Source of the DNA: Siphonodentalium dalli
Taxonomy: Eukaryota; Mollusca; Scaphopoda; Gadilida; Siphonodentaliidae
Length of the DNA: 64,000 bases
Direction of reading: 5' to 3'
Assembly: GCA_032622095.1 (NCBI GenBank)
Contig: CP136067.1
Location: 124,095,030-124,159,029, forward strand
Both the position numbers and the translations under genes were made by a program. The notes under the pieces were generated by a model that was not told the DNA's origin, searched no databases, and saw only the letters and a list, made by a program, of their open reading frames with translations. Positions 38,872 through 51,800 of this stretch are shown piece by piece (the stretch's first letter is position 1; the number at the start of each line of letters is the position of its first letter).

Positions 38872-39213
38872 TTAATGATTCTATTTCAATCTATTGAGCA
38901 AAATGTTCTTGATTTAGCAGCTTTGACGTTCGAGCAAAATCTTAAATGCGATAAAACAACCGTGGGAAAAATACTTTCAACATACTTCATTATAATAGAA
39001 TACCTTGCTATCTGTATTATATAAAGTATTCTTATGTCAATTCTTAAATTTATATTATAATTTCAATAAATAATCAACTATTGATTGAAAAATTGTAGTT
39101 GTTAATTCTAAACCCTCAAAATGACCTATAATCTTCAAGGCTTAACTTTTTATTTTAAGCTTAGCACTTAATAAATCAATCCAATTATTGAACTACATGT
39201 ACCTGCTTGAATA

Positions 39214-39378
39214 CATACACAAAACGACACGATGTGTAAATGAGTTTGCCGATACGGCACGAGTGCTGTCGCGGAAGGATAGAACGAGAGGCACATGCGC
39301 CTCGAGTTCTATCCTTTGGCGACAGCACGAGTGCCGTAACAACAAACTCATTTACACATCGTGTCGTTCTGTGTTTAT
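39214..39378. mobile_element. Short palindromic MITE
   Basis: The left arm ('cgacacgatgtgtaaatgag', then 'ggcacgagtgctgtcgc' and 'aaggatagaac') is mirrored on the right ('gttctatcctt', 'gcgacagcacgagtgcc', 'ctcatttacacatcgtgtcg'). The loop is about 17 bases. It is GC-richer than its surroundings. No target duplication was assigned. Small frames inside it are not genes. Confidence 0.75.
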
Positions 39379-39761
39379 TACACGCGTCGCGTCCTAGAAT
39401 CCGTGCATTAAAAATACAGGATTATAAGGTTCATTTAGGGTCATACAGGGCGTGTTTGTCATGTGTAATGATTCTTTTATTTAAATAGTACCAGTTTCAT
39501 GGTTGAGGCGAACGTCATTTTACGTCAACGAGATGTGTATGGAACGGATTTGTAAATATGGAACAGCAATAACGCTATACTTCTAGGAACAAGCGTGTAA
39601 TAAAAATATAAATGGTTAATGTAGTCCTCAAATTGTTTCATGCAAATACAAATGTTCATTTACCTAATAGGTACTCAACAACTTTTTTGTATGAGCATGT
39701 ATTTATGAACTGAGACACATTTGCACCACATATATACATCAGGTAGTTAATGAATTAGAAT

Positions 39762-40160
39762 AAGTATAGTAGTATTCAGATTAGTACGTTGCATTTTAAT
39801 AGGGCTGTAACAGTTCAGCATTAATTCAATGTATCGCAATACACTTTCAGTGTGAAATTACACTGTAATAAATGGGCTCTTTCAAAATACACTTGCTCCT
39901 GCTCTGAAACTTTAGTTCACAATCCAGTATGATGTTCCTAAACATGAATTAATGAATAAAAAGTAATTTGAAAAAATTTTCACCCTATTTGGCCACTTGT
40001 GGTCAACCTTTAACGTGAAAGAGCCCAAATGCAGTCAAATGGCCATTTCTTGTTTACAATTTACTCAATCATGTGAAAGGTTGAACATAGACATGGATCC
40101 CGTCAACGTATATTAATACATGGACCAGCACAATGAATTAATCTGAATACTACTTTACTT
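39762..40160. repeat. Possible MITE with 20-bp inverted ends
   Basis: 'tagtagtattcagatta' at about 39768 is mirrored by 'taatctgaatactacttta' at about 40139, 390 bp away. Only the ends match; no duplication is evident. Confidence 0.35.
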
Positions 40161-40410
40161 ATGTTAAGGGACAATGATGTATTCTATCATGAACACTTGA
40201 CCAGAGCAGCACAACTATTAAAGTTGTCACATTCGATTTTGCACCAAACAAATAAAGCGCCTAAAATTAACTTCATTTCCTGTTAAAAGCTGATCTTTTA
40301 CTAGTAATATAGCACATCTTAATATTACTATTAGTTATGTACAGCTACTTTGAAATGAAAGCAGACTCTTTATCTCGCTGACATGTATATAATATAATGT
40401 AACTTAATGT

Positions 40411-40510
40411 TAGCTGCAATTATTAGTTTGATGGTGATAAATCAGATGGGGCATCTTTATTAGCTGCAATTATTAGTTTGATGGTGATAAATCAGATGGG
40501 GCATCTTTAT
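40411..40510 (+). repeat. Exact 50-bp tandem duplication
   Basis: Two identical 50-bp copies, beginning 'tagctgcaattattagtttg', lie end to end. Identity indicates a recent slip, or an assembly artefact. Confidence 0.95.
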
Positions 40511-40625
40511 TAAGCTTTTCACATGAACAATTTTACTAATTTCTGGAGAAAATAATAAGCCTATCAATGGATCAGGTGTATAAGAACCCAAATCATGTGC
40601 AACAGGGGCAGTGGCTTCTCGTCCA

Positions 40626-40725
40626 ATTTACCTTCAAGGTAAACCAGCTTGTGACATAGGTTGTTCTAGACAACCAGAATCTAGAACAACCAATATCACA
40701 AACTGGTTTACATTGAAGGTAACGT
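40626..40725. repeat. Hairpin-forming inverted repeat
   Basis: 'ttaccttcaaggtaaaccag', 'gtgacataggttgttctag' and their complements 'ctagaacaacc', 'ctggtttaca' and 'ttgaaggtaa' form a stem of about 43 bp. A short related block with 'aattggac' motifs follows at 40755-40800. Confidence 0.7.
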
Positions 40726-40912
40726 GGACTAGCCATAACTCAGGTAAAAATAATTGGACCTGGTATACGTCCAAGGATAATTGGACCAGCTGTGACTCAG
40801 GTAAAAAAAAAAAAAACTTCCTTCAGTTACATGTATTGTATAACTAAATTATATTTTTTATGGTGTTGACCTATCCAATGTACTTCAAAACACCTCAAAA
40901 AAGTAGGTACTA

Positions 40913-40939
40913 CCCCCCCCCCCCCCCCCCCCCCCCCCC
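40913..40939. repeat. C27 homopolymer
   Basis: An uninterrupted run of 27 C. Equal-length runs of 27 G occur at 29631-29657 and 30554-30580. Confidence 0.95.
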
Positions 40940-43114
40940 AATATATTGTCAGGTGAAACTGAAATTTGAAAGATTTTTTTTTATCATAGGTAAGTGGTCA
41001 ACTGACAAAAGGAATCACAACATCTCTCAAGAACATTGCTAGGGTGTGCCAAATTCAACTTCTTTCATATGGCTTCGCTAGAATACTGACAATACAACTG
41101 TTCATAATCAGGTTATCTTTTTAATGCATGGGTGGTGCGAAACACAGTACAAGCGACCTTTCTCAAGGGTCAAAACTTGGCAAAAATATTAACAGCATAC
41201 AATTCAACAATAATTGCCTGTCGATCAATTTCGAACAGGCCACTGCTGTATGAAACTCATGTTAGGCCAGTGGTGCACTGCGACCTCATCTCGCTGTGTT
41301 GACAGCAAAGGCAAGTCCGATGTGCTTATCACCATAAGCACCGGACCACAGAGCTCCTGAACCCACACTATCATATCACCACTCAGCAGGCTATAAACAG
41401 GGCTTAAAATCGACAAGAATCATGATTCTTTTTGATTCTCTTCTGTATCGCAATAGTGACTATAATAGCATCAATGCAAGGGGTTTTGAGATTCATCACA
41501 ATATGTGAAGGGGGTACTTTAACCTTAGAATAACTGAGGCAGGTTGTTGTGACAGTTTGGGGCGGTTGTCCCTGGTTGGGTTGTCCTATTTATCTTGGTT
41601 ATGATGATTAATTTATATCAAAGAAACAAAAAGGATGTTGATGGAAAATTTCTTCACATTGGTTTTTAATACCCACCAATATACTCTACTCGCATCGCTT
41701 AAATTTGAGCTACATGTACATCATCTTTAATGTCACTTTCTTCATTGTTTATTGGCAACACAAAAAGTTAAATATAAGTGAAAAAGTAAACAGAATAATT
41801 TAAAATTAGTTTCTTAAATTCACACAATTTGTGACACAAATACATGTACTATTATGAAGAGCATCCATTTACAGGCAGTAGTGGAAATAGTTGCAGAATG
41901 ATATGTTTGATATGTTGATTTGTCACCTACGACAACGGTAGCACAAAACAGAAAGTTTGACCCCCCCATTCACAGTCTGAGTCACAGGACCAAGGCAGGA
42001 CATGGTACAGGGTGTGCTGATGAATCAAATGTGAAATCCAAGATACAATTCGGGGAAAATTATCACCCCAAGAATCCATATGAAGTTTGTTGACAATTAA
42101 ATGAGAGATTTGTGGCATATAGGGTATGCCAACAGCAATCATTGATGCACGCACAGACGAACAACAACCCATGACAATAGCTTAAACTTTATTTTGTTCA
42201 GTTGAGCTTGAAATGTAGTATAAAAATATGTGTGAGGAGATGTGGTCGGCTTCCGTCAGCCTTGCAACATACCACATTTTACCCCCTGTATGCCCCTGTA
42301 TGCCGTTCATCGAAAACTCCTTTGCAAAATGTATTATTGAACTGTGCTTTGCATTGATACAGATGATGAATGATGAGAGGCGATTCGTTCATTGTTTTTT
42401 TAATTGACAAAGTTAGGCAAGTTAAACCTAAGAAAACAAACCTTAAAAATCCGGAAAATGAAAACAAAATTGGCATACATATAAAGCAAGTGCCTATTTT
42501 AATCTGTTACGTTAAATAATTAGCCCAAAATCATTTACAGTGAAGCAGTTTGGTGTAGTTTAAATTTTAGACGAACGTCGAAAATAGGAAAAATTGGTAC
42601 ATGAAAAATAAAATTTTCCTGAATAACAAAATGTCAAGTCGAAATTAGCTGCTATCAAGTGTTATTGATACATGTTCCAAAACTTTATCGATATATATGT
42701 AGTTTTATTCTTCTTCTTACCGTGTAAATCAAAGTCGTTTTATCTCGCAATGTTGCGTGTTTTAGTGAAAATGCAAATGGAGTTTTTCCGTTTCGACAGA
42801 TGCAAAACGCGGAAAAACGAAACGATCTGAACATGCTAGTATATGGATTTGGCAGTAAAATTGACCATCCATGTTCAAACTCAAAGGGTTAAACATTATT
42901 TTAGGCCTAGCCCTGCCTAGCCTAGTCCTAAGTCGTAATGCGAGGTCGGGTGGGTGGTCATGCAGGCATACATAAAAGCTAATTCGTACACTGGTTCATA
43001 TGCACATTTTCCTTTTTGGTATTACTATAGGCTCTAGGCCTACTAGTTGATGCTGGTTGATGTCTGGAAAAAAAAGATAAATTTAATTTTGTGTAATTTT
43101 TTATTCTATTATAC
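40940..43114. other. Intergenic sequence, no recognised feature
   Basis: No gene or repeat family was recognised. Frames of up to 81 codons (for example 41927-42172, minus) show no domain. Confidence 0.45.
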
Positions 43115-43408
43115 TAGTCCAGGAGATATTGGTCGACCTCTGCACCCCCCCCAGGACTTAACTTCACCCCACTAATTTTCTTCCTTAAGGTCTCCTCTAA
43201 TTTTTTTCACTTGTTAACAAGAACAAAAAGTGGCCGCAGAGACTCCAGACAAGATGGCGTCCATCATGGCGGCCATTTTTTTTAAATGCACCAGGTCTCT
43301 TTGATCGCCATTATAGTAAAGATGATAGCAAATGCGGTCTTGTTTTCCGCTCGATTCGTTATGCTAATATACAACCCTTACAAATTAGCCAAAAATCCGA
43401 CACCAGAA

Positions 43409-44330
43409 TCCAATATGGCGGCCAAGATGGCCGCCGAAATGTGAAAATATGCTAGTTTTCTGACATGTTACCACCTTTCGTTTGTCTCTGTGGGAAAATG
43501 TTAGAATTTTTGCATCATGTTATACATTTATCATATAGAGGAGTCATTGGCGAACACATGGGGACCATAATATGCATTCATTGCGGGATATTTATGTCAG
43601 ATATCACGTTTTCCCAAATGCCGGTATCATTGGTCAAAGCCGAATCTCCGTTAATAACGGGATGTTATATTTCGAATCAATGAATGTTATTGCTATTATA
43701 ACAACACCCATGCATATATATTTGCATGAGATACTCGAGCTAGGATTCCTCTTATACCTGAGTGGAGGAATATTTACCCAAATCCAAGATGGCGGCCAAA
43801 ATGGCCACCAGAAATAAAAAATCGCCGAAAATCGCTGATTTTAACATCAGTGAGCATTATTGTCATGACAACTCCACACCTGCTTACTATTGTAAGTTGG
43901 GAACACTTAGGCGAAGAAATTTCCTTGTACCATATCCAAATAAAAGTCCCCCAAATCCAAAATGGCGCCCACAATGGCAGACAGATTTTGAAAAATTACC
44001 GAAATTCCCTCATATTCACATCATTGGGCATTATTGTCGAGACAACTCCATCCATGCGTACAGTTGAGTTGGAAATACTGAGGTGAAGTAATTACCTTAC
44101 ATCTCATGCAAGAAATTGTTTTCCAAATCGAAGATGGCGGCCAAAATGGCGACCGAAATTTGAAAACAAGCCTACATTCATTTACTTTCTTAGGATGGGC
44201 GTTATTGTTTCGCGATTTCTACCAACCATTACATGTTGATATGTATGAATTATTCATTAGGGTTTGGCAAGTGATACTCAGTCAATATGGCGGCCAAACT
44301 GGCGGGCAGAAATTGAAAAGAAGCCGATAT
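43409..44330 (+). repeat. ATGGCGGCC-headed blocks of about 170 bp, left arm
   Basis: Heads at about 43411, 43783, 43958, 44128 and 44286 read variants of AAGATGGCGGCCAAAATGGC, followed by 'gaaatttgaaaa' and a 'tcattattgtc..gacaactcc' segment. Spacing is 156-175 bp, with one double interval. The right arm mirrors this (46850-47760). AAGATGGCGGC matches the known YY1 consensus; binding is inference. Confidence 0.75.
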
Positions 44331-44985
44331 TATCACATACTAATTTCAACTTTTTGTCATAATATTGATTTGTATAAACAAAACGGTACATAATATAAGC
44401 CATATATTAGTTCCAATGTAAGTCGTAGCCTTTTGGAAGGATGAAAACCCACAATCGCAATGTGGCATTTCAAAATCCATTCTCCACTAAGGGCTCATAC
44501 TGGCCGTAACCGTATATAGGTGCGCCGAATAGTCATATTATGACTTCCAAGAATCAAAACAACAGTACCTGAGCTTATTCTGAATTGCCACATTCAGCAT
44601 TATCTAGACTCGTTTCCGTCTCTTCGTCATATTAATCTATCTCACTCACAACAACAGTTCACTACTCTTCTTTGTAGGAGTGTGCCACTAATCGCAATGT
44701 TTCAAACAATACATATGCCAGTGTCCAGCTCACGTGTTGGTTTCGAAAGCTTGGAATTCTTAGCGAGCTTCATTCGTGGTATAGCTTATGATATAATTCA
44801 GATGCTACATATGGGGTATATGCGTCATCTTGTGCGATACACTATATATAAAGGTATTCGGTCGATGCGTATACTAGCTTTCATAAGGATCTATCTGCGT
44901 ATTGTCAGCTTTGGTGACCTAATGGGGATAACAACGTGTACGCCTGGTGTTCTTCCCAAACAGCCACTTCTCAATATATGGTTCA

Positions 44986-46242
44986 TCAATTGACATACTC
45001 GTCTAATGCACTGACGTACCCGGACAACTTCTGTATATGGCTTCGAATGTTGAAAGCCCGACATTTGCCGGATGCAATTCTGCTAAGGCGTAGAAGACCA
45101 TAATGCATAATATACCCAAACTCCTTGAACATGATCATAAGAAAAGGCTTGTTGGCGTCCAGCAATCGTCTCACCGAACAGATCCAAGCAGATGATAACA
45201 ATACACACGTTGCTAGTTTGTGGGTATGTATCATGATAGTGGAAATGAAATTGGACCATGACTGTACCGCCCCTTATTTTGTTATGTTTTAGATTCAGAC
45301 AGGATCTCATGTGTGGCTTTGCTTTCCTTGTATACTAAGATTGTATGTTCCCATCCGTTTGGAAGCCGTTCTTAAACAACTGGATCAGGGGTATGTCATT
45401 GGCTACTACTGTATAAGCCCCACAAAGACTGTGGTGTAGTCTTAAAGGCGATACCTTTGATAGTTGGTTGATATGTCATACTCACGCTGGGTGGTATGGT
45501 TCAAGAAAGTACAAATGCCATCAACAAAAGGGTGAAATGTTCAACGCGAAGAACATCCAGAGGAATGTTACGTTGATGAGCTGTTGCATTCAGTTCAACA
45601 CACGTTGGTACACCAAGTGATTTCTTGATAACATCACCAATGCGACCATTTTCCTGCATGAGACATTAACTACTATATTCTAAAGTTATATATATAAAGC
45701 TATATGATCATAAAGGTCGCGTTCCCCAACGGCCACAGCCATCGCCATCGAGGCTGTAAATTGTTCTTTAAACACATAGTGAAATAAATGCACCACATTT
45801 CCTGACATTCTCTTGAATAATACCGCCCACATACTGACACTAACCCCGAGAGAGGATAACAAAACACGCATACATCCATGTTATAAAGACATTATCCTTT
45901 AGTCCATCCGACTGTTTTGAGGGAGGCTAGCATATTATTATCCAGACAAAAGTGTACGTAGTTGAATCAGAAAGGCTAAACAAAACCGACACGCATGACA
46001 TTCGATATCTTAAACATGCACCAGGTGTAGCGGTGGTGTATACAGTGGCCCATTTCATTCCCACTATCATGGCGCATTTCCACAAACTAGCACCGCGAGC
46101 ATTGTTCTTCTCTGCTGGGAGATATTCGACGAGACAACTGCGGGGCGTCACACAGTTTGCTTCGGATAATGGTAAAGAAGTGTGGGTAGTCTGTACACTA
46201 GGGTCTTCTCCTCAGCTGATAGACATCTGTCCAAGGGAATGA
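44986..46242. other. Core of the fold-back element with paired frames
   Basis: The minus strand at 44986-45310 and the plus strand at 45952-46242 are alignable inverted copies ('gctagtttgtggg..atg' and 'atgatagtggaaatgaaatt' against 'catttccacaaactagc' and 'atttcattcccactatcat'). The plus copy keeps a 96-codon frame (FIPTIMAHFHKLAPRALFF, ASDNGKEVWVVCTLGSSP). The minus copy is broken over two frames. I do not recognise the protein. It could be a relic of the element's own gene. Confidence 0.45.
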
Positions 46243-48059
46243 GACAGCTAGCAACCTTCGAAACACTGTCGAAGTTGTCCACATATGCCAATGCGTTCGC
46301 TGAGTGTGAGTTGACGAACTATCTATTGAGAAGTGACTAGCTAACTGGTTCGCCAGGTGTACATGTCGTTATCCCATGGGGTATGAGACACATACATAGA
46401 GATGACCTTCTGTAAGCTAGACACCGGAAAATGAATTGTTTGAAACGTTATGATTAGAGGGACCCTACTCCCAGGAAGTGGTGAATACTTTGTCGGTGTG
46501 AGCGACCTAGATTTATCAGATAAAGAAATGGAAGCTGGTCCAGATAATTATGGACGTGACGTGGCAAACCAGAATCTGTTATCAGGTAATTGTTCTGATA
46601 TAACTATTCGGCGCACCTACGCTTACGGCCATTATCGGCGCTAAGTGGAGACTGGATTTCGAAATGCCACATCGCGATATTAATTGCGGTGTTTCATCTT
46701 TCCAGAAGGACACGAGCTATGTTATGCGTTTTGATACCTTTAAGTTGGACTAGTAGATGGTTTATGTACAATTTCGTCCATACATACCGATATTATGACA
46801 AAAAGTTGAAATTAATATGTGAAAATATCGATTTCTTTTCAATTTCTAGCCGCCAATTTACCAGCGATCTTGGCTGTGAGTATCAATTGCCAAACTCTAA
46901 TGAATACTTCATGTCACTATTCCATATCAACATGTAATGGTGGATAGAAATCGCGAAACAATAACGCCCATCCTAAGAAAGTAAAGGAATGTAGATTTGT
47001 TTTCAAATTTCGGTCGCCATTTTGGCCGCCATCTTCGATTTGGAAAACAATTTCTTGCATGAGATGTAATGTAATTACTTCACCTCAGTATTTCCAACTC
47101 AATTGTAAGCATGGGTGGAGTTGTCTCGACAATAATGCCCAATGATGTGAATATGAGGGAATTTCGGTGTTTATTCAAAATCTGTCCGCCATTGTGGGCG
47201 CCATTTTGGATTTGGGGGACTTTTATTTGGATATGGTACAAGGAAAGTTCTTCGCCTAAGTGTTCCCAACTTACAATAGTAAGCAGGTGTGGAGTTGTCA
47301 TGACAATAATGCTCACTGATGTTAAAATCAGCGATTTTCGGCGATTTTTTATTTCTGGTGGCCATTTTGGCCGCCATCTTGGATTTGGGTAAATATTCCT
47401 CAACTCAGGTATAAGAGGAATCCTAGCTCGAGTATATCCTGCAAATATATATGCATGGGTGTTGTTATAATAGCAATAACATTCATTGATTCGAAACATA
47501 ACATCCCGTTATTAACGGAGATTCGGCTTCGACCTATGATACCGGCATTTGGGAAAACGTGATATCGGACAAAAATATCCAGCAATGAATGCATATTATG
47601 GTCCCCATGTGTTCGCCAATGACTCCTCTATATGATAAATGTATAACATGATGCAAAAATTCTAACATTTTTCCACAGAGACAAACGAAAGGTGGTAACA
47701 TGTCAGAAAAATAGCATATTTTTACATTTCGGCGGCCATCTTGGCCGCCATATTGGATTCTGGTGTCGGATTTTTGGCTAATTTGTAAGGGTTGTATATT
47801 AGCATAACGCATCAAGCGGAAACAAGACCGCATGTGCTATCATCTGTACTATAATGGCGATCAAAGAGACCTGGTGCATTTTAAAAAAATGGCCTCCATG
47901 ATGGACGCCATCTTGTCTGGAGTCTCTGCGGCCACTTTTTGTTCTTGTTAACAAGTGAAAAAAATTAGAGGAGACCTTAAGGAAGAAAATTAGTGGGGTG
48001 AAGTTAAGTCCTGGGGGGGGGGGGGGGGGTGCAGAGGTCGACCAATATCTCCTGGACTA

Positions 48060-48545
48060 TACAGTATTATAGGCAATAACACTGGCCCTAGTTATTTTTT
48101 GTTGGTCATTCCAGGGGATTCAACATATTTTTCATCTACTCACACAGATAAATAGGCTGGGTTATAAATTTACCAATATAATCACATCATATTCTACCTT
48201 GATTCGATTGCTTAGACAGTGGCTCAGAGTACAATTTTCCACATGTTTGTAAACAGGAAGTCAGCTGAGGAAGTAACATTTAATCTGGTCTTTCAAAGAA
48301 GGGACCAATATTGAGCGGTTAGGGGACCAACATAAAGCTTTGGGAATTTGGGGGTGGGTGTCTAAAATTTTATGAAAATAAAATGCAAGAAAGGGTGGGT
48401 GGGTGTAAAAAAATGGAAATGTAAAAAAAAGACCCTCACGTCTCGCAACTTTTTTTACGGCCCCCCACCTGCTTGCCATGAAATTTTCTATTTATGTTTT
48501 TGCGGCTTACAGCTGGTGGGCCCATTTTCACTTTATGCATATTAT
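48060..48545. other. Intergenic sequence, no recognised feature
   Basis: A 'gtgggtgggtgt' rich stretch at 48350-48410 and short A runs. No gene is supported. Confidence 0.45.
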
Positions 48546-48823
48546 CTAAGCTGTAAACAACAAAAGAATCATTAAACATACTGCCCAACTCCAAACAATA
48601 CTCGCATTATAGTAGTGCTCATCAATATGCTGATCTGAAATATCATTTTTCTTGGGGTACACCTTTGCTTGAACATCAGCAGAATAATTCTTGCTGGCCC
48701 TGAACCTCTTATTAGGAGCAACTAATAAACGATGGATAGTATGGACAGAACAAGTTACAACCATCTTCCTTCAACCCATCAATCACATTGAATGCATGAT
48801 CTAACATTTGTTGCAATGTTACC
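48546..48823 (-). pseudogene. 3' half of an unrecognised gene split by a hAT insertion
   Basis: On the minus strand, directly after the target duplication, the frame reads LQQMLDHAFNVIDGLKEDG. After a frameshift it continues SVHTIHRLLVAPNKRFRASK, VQAKVYPKKND and DEHYYNAS before losing protein character near 48610. This carries straight on from the half at 52980-53320. I do not recognise the family; the basic helix-rich pattern suggests a multicopy, possibly transposon-derived protein. The internal frameshift shows decay beyond the insertion. Confidence 0.6.
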
Positions 48824-51800
48824 CAGTGAAGTTTCCAGGTTTTTTTTGGGGACACCTGTTTGATATGCCGTAGGCATATCCGAAGGCCGCAGGACTGAGT
48901 AGGGGGGTGCATAAGGGGGTGCAAATTTCAGTGCTCTGAGAGTGAATCTGAGGCCTCCTGGAGCATTATTTGTGTCTTGGCTAGAAAGTCAATTTTTACT
49001 AACAATTGATCATATTCAATGATGTTATATATCACCACCAGGGAAAATCCATCAAGCTAACTGAAATGAGGAAAAGTGCCTTTGAAATACAGCGAGCCCC
49101 CTATAATGGAGAGTGATTTTTTTGTGTTATGTTTTACATGTGTTATGTAACGTAACTTGTGTTGTTGGTGTTTACTTCATGTACTTGATTAAATTACCAA
49201 TAAATTATCAACAGGAATCCACATTTTGTTGAATTTTTCCCATAAGTGTGCTTATATAATATAATTCCATGTAAATAATACATCTAATTGCATTAAATAT
49301 ATTGGTGGATTTCGAAGGCACTTTTTGACTTTCAAGTAGTTTGTTACACTTACATGTATACATGTAGATTGAGCATTGTAATTTACCATTTATTTGGGAA
49401 AGTGTATACACTTGTAGTTCAGTTATCTCATTTCCGTGGCAACCTTTCAGTATTGAATAATGTTCATATGCACATTTGTTTCATCGTGTAATTCAAATAC
49501 GTAGAAGGCATAATACACCATGACAGCAATATACATTTTAATTGCTGACTATGATATTTTCAGTTTCATAAAAAATGGAGTAGGAACAGGTAAGGTGTAT
49601 AATAATGAATTATTTAATGTTCAGAACTTCAGATAAAAATTAGTTTTGCACACCAGAAGTTGATCATTGTCCTTGTTTCAAAGTATATTACATAGGTCTC
49701 ATTATTTAAAGTTATCAGTCTGTTAATTGTCACGACCTGACAAGTTACAAATCAATTCTTCTCTCACGTATCCCTGCAAACGTATCAACCATTTGATCCC
49801 AAGCAGCCTCATCGTCGTCATCAATTCCGACCAGAACAATTCGCATCAGTTTGTCCAAGCTGTTAGGTGACAACCGGTTTCTCGTTCTAGTGTGTAACAA
49901 CGATAATGCCGAAAAACCGCGTTCAACATTTGCAGTGCTCGGTGGAATTAGCAGTTCAAATTTAAATAGTTTCATAATGGCCATATAGTTGTCACGATCC
50001 GGGTACTCATACATTTCTGCATACACATTACCTAGGCTAACTGTATGCGCGTCCCAGTAATCTTCAGCATCACGGGCGTTCAGTTTGCCACTTCTGATTA
50101 GGTCAGCGATCTCTTTGTTATGACGCAATTCAACAGCCTTTCTAGCGTTATCGAAATCATTATAGAATAAAGTGATTGTCGCGGGGTTGACGCTCTCCCA
50201 TGGCGCAATGAGTGCTGCTGATGTCTTAATTTCAACGTCATATTGTACCTTTGATGATTTTGTTTTCCCGTAATGTTCAAACAGTAATTTCAGTGAAGAC
50301 TTTCGATTATGAGAACTGACGGTGTCGCTCAGACTGAATGCGTCAAAAGAGGAAAATACCTCGTTTGTCTCACCAATCGCGGAATTTAATTCTACCAGAA
50401 CACTCGAAATAAATGGCTCCCTGAAATCGGCATTGAACGCTTTGATTTCGGAGTTGATGTTAGCATCAGCTGTAAGATGTTTGTCGTCCCGATGTCTCCT
50501 GCTCATCGTGGTTCTTTCCCGCGCCTCCGTTAGGAAATTGGAAGCATTTTCCTCAAAGAGGGGACCAGCGACATCCTTCATTGCGCTCACTGTCTCCTTC
50601 AGGTTTGCGAATTTGTTTGAAATAGAATTGTAAACAAGATTTCTTTTTTGTAGAAATTTTGAGAACTTGTTTATTTCCATCAGGAGGTCACTCAACATTA
50701 ACAGGAATAGAATAACATTCGGTTGCAGTAGCTGATTCCTAACGCCCATGACCTCAGGGTCAGCTGACTCGTTTATCATGGTATCCAACGAATTTAATAA
50801 CGGGATGAAGCGAGTGATCAGGCGTTTTGTGGCATCGCCATGAGACAGCCATCGTGTAGCTGCAGCTCTTAATAGTTTCACTGGCTTGAGTCCTTCACAT
50901 TCTTGTGAATTGTCAAACATGATTTTACGAACATTCGAATTCTTAAATAGGCCGTTGACTGAAATAATTAATGCATCCACTGACTTTAATATGTCATATT
51001 GTTTGATCAAGTGCACGAATACTAGTGCCAACCTATGGTTTCGACAGTTTGCATAGATGGCGTGTGGGGATAGATGACGAAGTCGTGATTGCAGTCCACT
51101 TATCTCCCCACTCATTGCGTTTGTCCCGTCTAATCCACTAAACATGAGCAACGATATATCAATATGTTTAGATTCCAGAAAACATTTTATTTCCTTACAT
51201 AAAGACTCTGCCCCTTTGCTGTCGATTTCTTTTAAGTGTACAAGTCCAATGAATTCTTCACGAATTTTACTATTGTTTGGGTCGACGAAACGTATGTAAA
51301 TAGATAACTCAGGGCGACTGGCAATATCAGTTGTTTCGTCAGCTAGCAAACTAAATTCCCCAGATGAGATGATAAGATCAAGCTGTTTGCTTTCAATGTA
51401 GTCGCTCAAGACTTGCAGGTAATCGTCAACAGAATTTTTTGAAAGGTAAGTGGCCCTGATGCTTGATTCTGAGGTATGCAGAGAGATGTCAATATCGCCC
51501 AATTCACCAATAAATTCAATTACGTCTTTAAAATTTTCCCTCACTGCCCATTTCTTTTTGGCGAGAAAATATGCGGTTTTAATGAATTTCTTTATCACAC
51601 GACGATTTCTCTCTCGCACAGATTCCTCCTGGCCTAAAGCAGCATCTACAAGTTGCCTGTGTATGGTCCCTCTTCGGAGTATACTTTGCACATGTGTCTT
51701 ACATTGTACTGCTTTTGTGTGTCCCTTTGCTTGTTCGTGGATTCTAAATACCCTCATTGGGTGCTCTTTAGGGTCGACACCATCACCCCTCCAAGGACAA

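Larger units (their letters stand above)
43115..48059. mobile_element. Giant fold-back element, about 4.9 kb
   Basis: Ends TAGTCCAGGAGATATTGG and its exact complement face inwards, flanked by the trinucleotide TAC on both sides (43112-43114 and 48060-48062). Outer arms 43115-44540 and 46595-48059 align almost base for base. Beyond them similarity continues, with more gaps, towards the centre at about 45.3-45.9 kb, so nearly the whole element is one diverged palindrome. The arms contain blocks of about 170 bp headed by ATGGCGGCC motifs. No known transposase is visible. A long-terminal-inverted-repeat DNA transposon or an inverted duplication of a 2.4-kb unit are the alternatives. Confidence 0.82.

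Noticed and set aside
39188-39488. Open frames over the 39.2-kb palindrome
   Set aside because: They are created by the palindromic MITE and read similarly in both directions.
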